From: Saccharothrix deserti
GTDB lineage: Bacteria > Actinomycetota > Actinomycetes > Mycobacteriales > Pseudonocardiaceae
Reading direction: 5' to 3'
DNA length: 64,000 nt
Assembly: GCF_009769385.1 (NCBI RefSeq)
Contig: NZ_ML775959.1
Coordinates: 186,001 to 250,000 of the forward strand
Within the stretch, counting starts at the first letter, position 1. Every line of letters starts with the position of its first letter. The notes under the pieces are model-generated. The model was not told the origin of the DNA. It did not search any database and worked only from the letters and a program-made list of their open reading frames with translations. Shown piece by piece: positions 16,879 to 25,087 of this stretch. The position numbers and the translations under genes are program-made.

Positions 16879-17475
16879 GTTGTTTTCGCAGCTCAGAGCC
16901 TTGATCATGGCACGCGCCACCCCGGTCTCCCCAAGCCGCCGCCGATACACAATCGGGTGATCATGACCCGACGACCTACAAAAAACGCTGTAATCTTTGG
17001 GTTGAAACGTCGGTTGAAACAACGAGGACCGCGACCAACCCCCCCCGACCCGACCACACCCGCCCTCAACCCTCAACGACCCCGAGCCGACCACGCTCGA
17101 CCCCGGCTCCCTGCCGGCCAGGGAAGCCATCGAGGCCGGCGAGGGAAGCCATCGAGTCCACCCGCACCGACGGGCTGCGGGTGGACGCCGGCACAGTGCC
17201 GGCACGCCGCCGAGTGCGCGCGGCCTGCCCGAGGCGCTCGACCCGGCGGCCCGGCCGCCCGGCCGTGGGCGCGGCCGGCCGCCGCCGAGCCTGAAGCGGT
17301 GGTCGAGGTGATCGGTCGCTGCCCGTCGGGCGCTCTGCGCCCCGCCGTGCCGGACCTCCCGCCCCGCCGCGCCCCCGCCCCGCCGCGCCTCGCCGGACGC
17401 CGCGCCCCGCCGCGCCCCGTCGTGCCGGACGTCGTGCCGGACGTCGTACCCCGCCGTGCCGGACGTCGCGAAGCC
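16879..17475. other. Gene-free 597-bp spacer with short tandem repeats
   Basis: I see no convincing gene here. The left part is fairly AT-rich and includes two copies of GGTTGAAAC (17000-17008 and 17012-17020). The right part is extremely GC-rich, with many copies of GCCGCGCC and GTGCCGGACGTC-like words. It lies between the convergent LOG and GH115 genes. Long open frames across it are composition artefacts. No clean terminator stem was found. Confidence 0.5.
17121..17156 (+). repeat. Duplicated GGGAAGCCATCGAG motif, 22-bp period
   Basis: The 14-mer GGGAAGCCATCGAG occurs at 17121-17134 and again at 17143-17156, each preceded by GCCGGC plus one variable base and A, giving two near-identical 22-bp units. 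It sits in the spacer downstream of the LOG gene. No function can be assigned. Confidence 0.5.
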
Positions 17476-20400
17476 TTAGCGCCCCTCCGCCGCCGCCTGC
17501 CTGTCGGGCACCTCCCAGTCCGGCGCCCCCGAGTCCGGTGCGGCGGTGTCCGGTGCGGCGGTGTGCGCGCCGGGGTGGGTGGGGTGGTAGCTCTCCGGGG
17601 GAGCGAGGTAGCTGGCGGGGAGCCCGCCGGTGTCGACGACGATCTGGTCCACGGCCATGCCGGGGTCCACCATCAGCAACCGGAGGACGTGGTCGCCGGG
17701 TTCGGTGACGACCACCGAGCCGGCCATCTTCTCGATGCCGTCCTCGACGTTGCGCGCCCACGCGTCGCCCCGGTTGCCGGTGGCGATCGCCTGGCCGGTC
17801 AGGATGGTGGCGGGTCCGTCGTCCAGGGCGATGGCGACCCGTCGACTCCCGCGCTCGTCCAGCGACGGCAGGCGGAAGACCCGCACCGGGAACGTGCCGG
17901 CACTGGTGAAGCGGACCCGGTAGCGCAGTTCCGGCGCGCGGGTCGTCACGTCCGTGGTGATGGGGGTCGCGGTCGACGGGACGGCCTCGACGGCAGCCCC
18001 GCGCCGGCCCAGGCCGCGCACGGTCCGCCAGTCGGCCCCGCTGCGCGCCACGCGTCCGTCGAAGTGCGCCGCGTCGATCGAGACGTAGCCGTTGGCCTCG
18101 ACGTGACCACGCGACCGGTTCCGCGCGCGCTCCCCGTCGTTGACGACCCGCAGCGGCACGGAAACGGTCTGGCCGACGCCGGTGAACGTCACCGTCCCGT
18201 CGTGCCGACCCTCCGGCACCCGCTTCCAGTCGATCGCGACCCACACCCTGGTCTGGTCGGTGACCGTGCCGGACGTCGAGCTCAACCGCACCCACGGATG
18301 GCTGGCCGACGCACTCCACTCGAACGGCAGGAAGCCGGTGTTGAACACGTCCACGAAACGGCGGTCGCGCGGGTAGGAGGAGAACGCGAGCGGTCGCTCC
18401 ACCCCCACCTCGTTCCCCTCGGCGGCCACCCCGAGTCCCGACGTCTCCTGCGCCGTCACCCGCACCACCTGCGGACGGCCGGGCGCCTTCGGGATCTGCG
18501 ACGGGTACGGGTTGACGATCCCGTTCCACTTGCCGCCGGCGATCTCGGTGTTGTAACGCTGGGTGATCGCCGCCTCCTCCGCGTGCGCGGCATCTGCGAG
18601 ATCGGCGTACCGGTTCACCCCCGCACCCCTGCCCTGGCGCACGGCGAGGGCGTTGCGATCCGCCCAGTGGAACTTGAGGTTCATCAGGTAGGCGCCGTGC
18701 ACCGGGTACTGGACCAGCTCGTAGAACGCGTCCTGGTACGCCGGGGGCAGCGTGCGGCCGAGCGCCTCGGTCCGCTCCAGCAGTGCCCGGTGGGCGGCCA
18801 TCCGCCGACCCGCCTCGTCACCGTGGTGGACCAGCGAGAACGTGCCGCGGTCGATGAACTCCGGACGTCGTTCGGCGGCGAGGCGGTAGTACTCGGTGCG
18901 GATGGCGGCGATGTCCCGGCCGTGACGGCGCCCGAACTGGCGGCCCGCCCACTCGACCAGGAACTCGTCGACGTCGTCCGGCCCCCACCGGTTCACGTCC
19001 CAGGCCATGTCCATGCAGAAGGACAGGCCGGTCTCCTGCGACTTGATGTCGCCGACGTTGATGATCCACATGCGGTCGACGCTGTGGTCGTACGCCCGGC
19101 GCAGTTCCTGCCAGATCTTGGCCAGCTGCGTGGTGTCCAACCACAGGTAGCTCTTCGGACGGCCCCAGTACGAGATGTGGTAGTAGATCCCGTTGCCGCC
19201 CGCACGGCGGCGTTCGGCGTCGTCGGGCAGCTGCCGCATGTTGCCGTGGTTGTCGTCCGGCCAGATCAGGGTGACGTCGTCGGGCACCTGGACGCCGTTG
19301 TTGTACAGCTCCAGGACTTCCTTGTACGGGATGAAGATCTGCGGTGTGGCGTTGGCGCCGACCTCCTCGGACAGGATCCGGCGCTGGTCGGAGATGATCC
19401 GGTTCATCACCGCGACCTTCTCCGGCAACGTGGTGGCGTACCGGGTCTCCAGCGCGGAGTCGTGGAGGCCGCGCATGCCGATGGTCCAACTGCTCTCGAA
19501 CGCGGCGTTCTGCCGCGCGCGTGCTCTCCAGTAGTCAGCGATGACTTCGGGGTTCACCGTGTAGTCGTATACGGGCAGGGTGCCGTCGGGGTTGCGGTGC
19601 TCCTCCGCCCACGGCGCCCACTCGTGCACGCCGTTGCGCAGCAGCGCCTCGGGGTGGCTGGAGCCGACCACGATCCCGTACGTGTCCGCGAGCTCGGCGT
19701 TCTCCGAGTGCTTGTTGAAGTGGTCGGTGTACGGGTGCATCGCGGGCCACAGGTAGTTGGCCTTCAGCCGGAGCAGCAGCTCGAAGACCCTCTTGTACGT
19801 CTCGGGCCCGATGTTCTTGTCCGGTTCCTGGGTGCGGTTGGACCAGGTGGTCAGGTTCTGCTCGTCGTTGATGAAGATGCCCCGGTAGCGGACCGACGGC
19901 TCGTGCCGCTTGAACGTGCCCGTCGGAACCGTCACGGTGTCGTGGTGCTCGACGGGGACGTCGGCCCACCAGTACCACGGGGACACACCGATTCGTTCGG
20001 ACGTGTCGTAGATGCCGTAGACCGTGCCGCGCCGGTCACTGCCCGCGATCACGAGGGCCCGTTCGACACCGGGGAGCGGGTGGTCGACCACCTGCGTCAC
20101 CGATGCCTCCCAGCGGCCGGTCACGCCCGAGGCGTCCAGCCGGCCGTCGGCGATCAGGCGGTCGATGAGCGGGCTCGCGCCGATGGTGCCGATCAGCACG
20201 ACCCGCGCGGACATCCCGGACGTGGTGCGCACGAGCCGGGGCCGCACGCCGCTGACCCGTTCGACGTCCGCCGCCAGGTCGTCTCCGGCGCGCGAGACGG
20301 CGGGATCGTCCGCTTGGTCCACGAACAGGTCCACGGCAACGCCGTTGTGCGCCAGTGTGAACGCGGCCCGAGCGGGCGCCGGGTCTCCGGCCGCCGTCGG

Positions 20401-20493
20401 CATGACACCGGGGAGCAACGGCGCCACCCCGGCGACCGCCATTCCCCGGAGCAACGACCTGCGTGTCCACCCGTTCGACTCGTTGTGCGGCAC
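17476..20493 (-). CDS. GH115 family alpha-glucuronidase, Tat-secreted
   Basis: A 1005-residue glycoside hydrolase of family GH115, whose members remove (4-O-methyl)-glucuronic acid from xylan and some arabinogalactan chains. Typical blocks are SVRYRGIFINDEQNL, LKANYLWPAMHPYTDHFN, TLIWPDDNHGNMRQLPDD and ISYWGRPKSYLWLDT. The N-terminus has a twin-arginine signal (TRRSLLRGMAVAGVAPLL), so export should be Tat-dependent in folded form. The start is a GTG at 20493 with GGAGG about 9 bp upstream; longer frames have no ribosome site. The C-terminal third contains beta-sandwich modules (VRLSSTSGTVTDQTRVWV, VDPGMAVDQIVVDTGG) typical of this family. A LacI-type operator lies upstream, and a ROK regulator is transcribed divergently. 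Confidence 0.92.
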   Translation of the reverse strand: MPHNESNGWTRRSLLRGMAVAGVAPLLPGVMPTAAGDPAPARAAFTLAHNGVAVDLFVDQADDPAVSRAGDDLAADVERVSGVRPRLVRTTSGMSARVVLIGTIGASPLIDRLIADGRLDASGVTGRWEASVTQVVDHPLPGVERALVIAGSDRRGTVYGIYDTSERIGVSPWYWWADVPVEHHDTVTVPTGTFKRHEPSVRYRGIFINDEQNLTTWSNRTQEPDKNIGPETYKRVFELLLRLKANYLWPAMHPYTDHFNKHSENAELADTYGIVVGSSHPEALLRNGVHEWAPWAEEHRNPDGTLPVYDYTVNPEVIADYWRARARQNAAFESSWTIGMRGLHDSALETRYATTLPEKVAVMNRIISDQRRILSEEVGANATPQIFIPYKEVLELYNNGVQVPDDVTLIWPDDNHGNMRQLPDDAERRRAGGNGIYYHISYWGRPKSYLWLDTTQLAKIWQELRRAYDHSVDRMWIINVGDIKSQETGLSFCMDMAWDVNRWGPDDVDEFLVEWAGRQFGRRHGRDIAAIRTEYYRLAAERRPEFIDRGTFSLVHHGDEAGRRMAAHRALLERTEALGRTLPPAYQDAFYELVQYPVHGAYLMNLKFHWADRNALAVRQGRGAGVNRYADLADAAHAEEAAITQRYNTEIAGGKWNGIVNPYPSQIPKAPGRPQVVRVTAQETSGLGVAAEGNEVGVERPLAFSSYPRDRRFVDVFNTGFLPFEWSASASHPWVRLSSTSGTVTDQTRVWVAIDWKRVPEGRHDGTVTFTGVGQTVSVPLRVVNDGERARNRSRGHVEANGYVSIDAAHFDGRVARSGADWRTVRGLGRRGAAVEAVPSTATPITTDVTTRAPELRYRVRFTSAGTFPVRVFRLPSLDERGSRRVAIALDDGPATILTGQAIATGNRGDAWARNVEDGIEKMAGSVVVTEPGDHVLRLLMVDPGMAVDQIVVDTGGLPASYLAPPESYHPTHPGAHTAAPDTAAPDSGAPDWEVPDRQAAAEGR

Positions 20494-20586
20494 GAAGCCA
20501 ACCCTCCTGCGTCGGTGCCCAAGGGGCGTCCGGCCGTGCGGGCGGCGGGCGCGGTGCCGGTGCGGTAATGGCTGCGGTAATGGCGC

Positions 20587-20602
20587 TGGAAAGCGCTTAC
20601 CG
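20587..20602. promoter_or_regulatory. LacI-type operator upstream of the GH115 gene
   Basis: TGGAAAGCGCTTACCG is a near-perfect palindrome around GCGC and closely matches the TGGAAAGCGCTTTCCA class of operators bound by LacI-family sugar repressors in actinomycetes. It lies 94 bp upstream of the GH115 GTG in the 283-bp divergent region shared with the ROK gene. No LacI-family gene is present in the window, so the regulator would act from elsewhere. Confidence 0.6.
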
Positions 20603-20776
20603 GTCACCGTAGGGCACGCCGCTGGGAGCGTCCAGTAGCCGATTCGGGCGGTATGGCGGCTGTCCGCATTCCGCAGAACCTCGCTCGACCGGGTGAGGAG
20701 CGCTCGGAACCGTCGAACGGGTCTTCCCGGCGTGTCCCGACTTCCCGCCGGCCGGGACATGAGGTGCAATGATCGG

Positions 20777-21970
20777 ATGACTCAGGGCGACGAGACGGGC
20801 GGCCGGTCGGGTGACCCGTCGTTGCTGCGACGGCTGAACGTCGCCGCGGCGTTGAGCGCGTTCCTCGACGCGCAGGTCCTGACGCTGCGGGAGCTGCGGG
20901 CCGCCGTAGGCGTGTCGCGGCCGACCGCGGAGAACCTCCTCGCCGAGCTGCTCGACGACGGCTGGATCGAGGAGGCCGCGCCCCCGTCGGAGGCACGCGG
21001 GTCCGGCCGACCGGCCAGGCACTTCCGGTTCCGCGCGACGTCCGGCTACGTCGGCGGCCTGGACATCGGCGCGCACAAGACGATGGCCGTGGTCACCGAC
21101 CTGCGCGGCGAGGCGCTGGCCGTGCGCCGCCGCGAGCTCGACCCGGACCAGGACGCGCCGAGCCGGCTGCGGGACGCGGCCGACAACGCGCTGGCGTGCT
21201 GGGTCGACGCGGGCCTGCGCCCGGAGGACGTCACGGCGGTCGCGTGCGGGGTGACGGGGGCGTTGCGCGCGGAGCACGGCGCACGCGACGTGTCCGCGGG
21301 CCGTTCCGGCGGCGGGCTCGCGACCTACTCGCTGCCCGGGTTCACCGAGGTCGACGTCGCCGCGACGCTGTCGGCGGGCACCGGCCGGCCGGTCACCGTC
21401 GCCAACGACGTCAAGCTCGCCGCCCTGGCCGAGCACTGGAAGGGCGCCGCGCGGGACCACGCCGACCTCGTCTACATGTTCGCCGGGCACCGGGCCGGTG
21501 CGGGCGTGCTGTTCGGCGGCCGGGTCCACGAGGGCCGGCACGGCGCGGCGGGCGAGATCGGCGCGCTGCCGGCGCTCGGCTGGGAAGCGGCACTGGCCCG
21601 GCTGCACGCACGCGGCGCGGCGCTCGCCGCCGGTGGCCCGCCCGGACGGGAGGGCGAGCTGGTGATCGCCTCGGCCGCCGCCGGTGACGCGGAGAGCACC
21701 GCCGTGCTGACCGGGTTCGCCACCGTGCTGGCCCGCGGCGCGGCGATCCTCGCGCTGGCCGTCGACCCGGAGGCCGTGGTGCTCGGCGGCGGCATGTCCA
21801 GGGGCGGTGACGTGATCGTCGAGCCGTTCCGGCGCGAGCTGGCCCGGCTGACGCTGTTCCCGGTCGAGGTGGTCGTGTCGACCCTCGGCGCGGAGTCGGT
21901 GGCCCTCGGCGCGGCCCGGCTCGCGCTCGACGAGGTCGTGGCGGCGCTGCTGCACGTGCCCAACAGCTGA
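20777..21970 (+). CDS. ROK-family transcriptional regulator
   Basis: A 397-residue ROK repressor: an N-terminal winged helix (LTLRELRAAVGVSRPTAENL, LLDDGWIEE; roughly residues 30-75) joined to a sugar-kinase-like domain (VGGLDIGAHKTMAVVTDLRG, VTVANDVKLAALAEHW, GRHGAAGEIGALP, VVLGGGMSRGGDV). The cysteine-rich zinc motif (CxCGxxGC) of canonical ROK proteins is absent; the sequence runs GEIGALPALGWEAAL instead. It therefore probably senses sugars without kinase activity and may lack the structural zinc. The ATG at 20777 follows GAGG; an ATG at 20759 is an alternative start. It lies between GH115 (divergent) and a GH29-like gene (same strand) and probably controls one or both in response to released sugars. 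Confidence 0.86.
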   Translation: MTQGDETGGRSGDPSLLRRLNVAAALSAFLDAQVLTLRELRAAVGVSRPTAENLLAELLDDGWIEEAAPPSEARGSGRPARHFRFRATSGYVGGLDIGAHKTMAVVTDLRGEALAVRRRELDPDQDAPSRLRDAADNALACWVDAGLRPEDVTAVACGVTGALRAEHGARDVSAGRSGGGLATYSLPGFTEVDVAATLSAGTGRPVTVANDVKLAALAEHWKGAARDHADLVYMFAGHRAGAGVLFGGRVHEGRHGAAGEIGALPALGWEAALARLHARGAALAAGGPPGREGELVIASAAAGDAESTAVLTGFATVLARGAAILALAVDPEAVVLGGGMSRGGDVIVEPFRRELARLTLFPVEVVVSTLGAESVALGAARLALDEVVAALLHVPNS

Positions 21971-22066
21971 CCCTTGACCACGGCCGGTGCGGTTGTAATC
22001 ATCGGAGGTCTGTAGTTATGCAGCCTTGTTGACATATCCCGGCCCGCCCAACGGAGAGCGACCGAC

Positions 22067-24964
22067 ATGGGACCTCAACGCCATCGCCGTGCCCGCTTGC
22101 AGCCGTCCCTCCTCGCCGTCACCGCCGTCATCGCACTCCTCGCCGGCCTGCTCGGTGCCCCGGCCGCCGTCGCCGAGGTCCAGCACCCCAGGCAGGAGTG
22201 GCTGCGCCAGTCCACCGCCGGTCTGTTCCTGCACTGGGGCATGTTCACCGCGCCCCGTCACCTCGACTGCGCGGACTGGGAGCGCGACGTCACCGAGGGC
22301 GGCTGGACGCCGGACTACTGGGTGGACGAGGCGCGCAAGCTCGGCGCGTCCTACATCGTGCTGGCGACGTTTCACAGCAGACTCGGCTACGCGCGCCCGT
22401 GGCCGTCGGCGATCCCCGGCAGTTGCGCCACGGAGCGCGACTTCCTCGGCGAGCTGGTGCGTGCCGGTCAGGCCAAGGGCGTGCGGGTCGTCCTCTACAT
22501 GACCGACGATCCGCAGTGGCACAACGAGCAGGGCGTGGAGACGCTCGACTCGGCGGCCTACTCGGCGCACAAGGGCGAGCAGGTGGACCTGACCACCCGG
22601 GAAGGGTTCGGCCGGTTCAGCTACGACCTGTTCTTCGAGGTGATGGCGAACTACCCGGACCTCGCCGGCTTCTGGATCGACAACGACAACGCCTACTGGG
22701 AGCGCAACCGCCTCTACGAGCAGATCCGCGAGCTGAGGCCGTCCTGGTTGCTGAGCAACAACAACGAAGACACGCCGATCATGGACACGGTGTCCAACGA
22801 GCAGAAGACCGGCATGACACCGGCCTACGACTACCCGCAGGCCGCGTTCACCCCGATGCCGCGCCTGGTCGAGGCCGACTACAAGCTGCCGACCACCGGC
22901 GCCTGGTGGTACGACGGCCGTGACCACCCGGTCGACGTCCGCCTGTCCACCGGCCGTTACATCACCAACGCCGGCTCGTCGATGAAGTCGCTGATGGCCG
23001 AGACACCCATGGTGAACGGGAAGTTCCCGCCGCAGCAGGAGGCGTTCAACGACTTCATGGCCGAGTGGGCGCCCCCGATCCGCGAGTCGCTGCACCGCAC
23101 CGAGGGCGGCGGCTACCTGTACGGCGGCATGCAGCCCGGCTTCTGGAACGACGGCGCACACGGTGTCGTCACCGTCCAGCCGGGCGCGCGGACGCAGTAC
23201 GTGCACGTGGTGACCCGGCCGCGCACCGACCAGGTCCGCCTGCGCGACAACGGGCACCAGGTGACGCGGGTGACCGACCTGCGCACCGGGGAACGGCTGC
23301 GGTGGAGCCAGTCCGGCGGCTACCTGACGATCCTCGGCATCACCCGCTGGGACCAGTACGACACGGTGTTCCGCGTCGAGACCGCCGGGCAGCGGTTCTA
23401 CCACGAGCGCGTCACGGCGTCCTCACCATCCCTTGTGGACGGTGACTTCACGACGTTCTGGGACAACGGGGGCCGGTTGCCGATCTCCGTGACGCTGGAC
23501 CTCGGCGCGCGCAAGCCGGCCACGTCACTCGCCGTCAACCAGCGCGAGTGGTCGCCGACGTACGCGCGGGAGAGCTTCGGCCGCCCGGAGGACTCGGCGC
23601 GGATCAAGGACTACCGCGTCCACGTGAGCGCCGACGGCCGGAACTGGGGCGAGCAGGTGCGGTCCGGTGCCCTGCCCAGTGCCCGTGGCGTGCAGTTCAT
23701 CGACATCGGTGCGCAGCACGCGCGCTACCTCAAGCTGGAGGTGCTGAACACGTGGGGCGGCGCGCGGGCGCCGATCTTCCACCGGCAGCTCGAGATCGAC
23801 GAGATCAAGGTCGCCTACGGGCACCCGTCGTCGGTCGGCACGCCGGTGCCGCTGGAGGCCGAACGCGCCGACCTCGGCGGCCAGGTCCGGCTCGACACGT
23901 GCCGCACGTGCTCCGGCGGCCACCGGGTGGTCGGCCTCGGTGGCGGGCCGCGCAACGCGGTGAGCTACCGGGACGTGCGGGTGGCCGAAGCCGGCGACCA
24001 CCGACTCCAGCTCCACCACACGGCGGGGGCCTCCGGGTCGTTGGCGGTGCAGGTCAACGACGGTGATCCCGTCGTGGTGCCGGTCGCGGCAGGCAACGCC
24101 GACGTGCCGACCGGCTCGGCGATCGCCGTCCCGCTGCGTGCAGGCGCCAACACGATCACGGTGTACAGCACCGAGCGCCGGGGACCGGGCCTGGACCGGA
24201 TCGCGGTCGGCCCGCTACCGCCCGAGGAGCACACCCCGACCACGACGATGACGGTCGAGCCGGGCGGGATCCAGTGGGTCGGGCCGGGGCAGCGGTCGAT
24301 CGAGGTCTCCGCCACGCTCCGGCTGGACACCGGGATGGAGACCGACGACAGGCTCGACCGGGTCCGGCTCACGCCTGAAGCGCCGGCGGGCTGGACGGTC
24401 ACCGGCGGCCCGGCCACCGCGGACACCCTGCGGTTGGGGCAGACCCTGTCCGGCACCTGGACCGTCACCTCACCAGCCGGCCAGGATGTGTCTACTGTGG
24501 ACATCCCGGTCACCGCGTCGTTCGACGTGCTCGGCCGGTCCAAGAAGGTCGCCGAGAAGGTCGAGGTGCGGTTGCGGCCGAACGACCGGGTGTTCATGCG
24601 CGAGGCCGAGGACTCCCGCAACCGGATCGGCAGCGCGGGCATCACGAACTGCTCGCGGTGCTCCGGCGGTGAGAAGGTGCGCAACCTCGGCGGCAGCCCG
24701 GACGCGCACGTGGTCGTCGAGAACGTCCCGGTCCCGGCGGCAGGCGAGTACACGCTGTACATCGACTACACCGTCAACGGCGACCGCTCGTTCTTCGTCA
24801 CGGTGAACGGCGGCGCGCCGGTCGAGGTGAAGGTCAGCGGAACGGGCAACACCGACCCGCAGACCGCGTCGGTGCCGGTGACGCTCGGAACCACCAACAC
24901 CATCCGGATCCACAACGACGGGGAGTCCGCGCCCGACCTCGACCGCCTGTCGCTGGGCGGCTGA
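22067..24964 (+). CDS. Secreted GH29-like alpha-L-fucosidase with carbohydrate-binding modules
   Basis: A 965-residue secreted multidomain hydrolase. A Sec signal peptide covers about residues 1-36 (LLAGLLGAPAAVAE). Residues 40-430 form a GH29-like barrel (GLFLHWGMFTAPRHLDCADW, ASYIVLATFH, RVVLYMTDDPQWH, GFWIDNDNAYWER). About 440-590 is an F5/8 type C / CBM32-like module (LVDGDFTTFWDNGGRLPISV, FIDIGAQHARYLKLEVL), about 600-720 a CBM35/CBM6-like module, about 725-840 a beta-sandwich linker resembling NPCBM-associated NEW3, and about 845-965 a second CBM35-like module. The HHDGF motif of classic GH29 enzymes is replaced by TFHSRLGY, so the specificity could differ from simple fucosidases. The ATG has GGAGAG upstream. 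It is cotranscribed or adjacent to GH95. Confidence 0.78.
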   Translation: MGPQRHRRARLQPSLLAVTAVIALLAGLLGAPAAVAEVQHPRQEWLRQSTAGLFLHWGMFTAPRHLDCADWERDVTEGGWTPDYWVDEARKLGASYIVLATFHSRLGYARPWPSAIPGSCATERDFLGELVRAGQAKGVRVVLYMTDDPQWHNEQGVETLDSAAYSAHKGEQVDLTTREGFGRFSYDLFFEVMANYPDLAGFWIDNDNAYWERNRLYEQIRELRPSWLLSNNNEDTPIMDTVSNEQKTGMTPAYDYPQAAFTPMPRLVEADYKLPTTGAWWYDGRDHPVDVRLSTGRYITNAGSSMKSLMAETPMVNGKFPPQQEAFNDFMAEWAPPIRESLHRTEGGGYLYGGMQPGFWNDGAHGVVTVQPGARTQYVHVVTRPRTDQVRLRDNGHQVTRVTDLRTGERLRWSQSGGYLTILGITRWDQYDTVFRVETAGQRFYHERVTASSPSLVDGDFTTFWDNGGRLPISVTLDLGARKPATSLAVNQREWSPTYARESFGRPEDSARIKDYRVHVSADGRNWGEQVRSGALPSARGVQFIDIGAQHARYLKLEVLNTWGGARAPIFHRQLEIDEIKVAYGHPSSVGTPVPLEAERADLGGQVRLDTCRTCSGGHRVVGLGGGPRNAVSYRDVRVAEAGDHRLQLHHTAGASGSLAVQVNDGDPVVVPVAAGNADVPTGSAIAVPLRAGANTITVYSTERRGPGLDRIAVGPLPPEEHTPTTTMTVEPGGIQWVGPGQRSIEVSATLRLDTGMETDDRLDRVRLTPEAPAGWTVTGGPATADTLRLGQTLSGTWTVTSPAGQDVSTVDIPVTASFDVLGRSKKVAEKVEVRLRPNDRVFMREAEDSRNRIGSAGITNCSRCSGGEKVRNLGGSPDAHVVVENVPVPAAGEYTLYIDYTVNGDRSFFVTVNGGAPVEVKVSGTGNTDPQTASVPVTLGTTNTIRIHNDGESAPDLDRLSLGG

Positions 24965-24993
24965 GCGTTACGTCTGGTTGGGTCTTGCGCGGA

Positions 24994-25012
24994 GTAGGTA
25001 AAAGCTCCTACC
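24994..25012. promoter_or_regulatory. Inverted repeat upstream of the GH95 gene
   Basis: GTAGGTAAAAGCTCCTACC contains the inverted half-sites GGTA and TACC (and GTAGG with CCTAC) around an AT-rich centre. It lies 75 bp upstream of the GH95 start in an otherwise GC-rich gap, fitting an operator or promoter-overlapping regulator site. The cognate regulator is not identified. Confidence 0.4.
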
Positions 25013-25087
25013 TTTCTAGTTGTCTGGACCACGTGCACCGCCGCGCACACGAGCCGTCGACTTCGACGTACGCGGAGGTGCGGGGCA

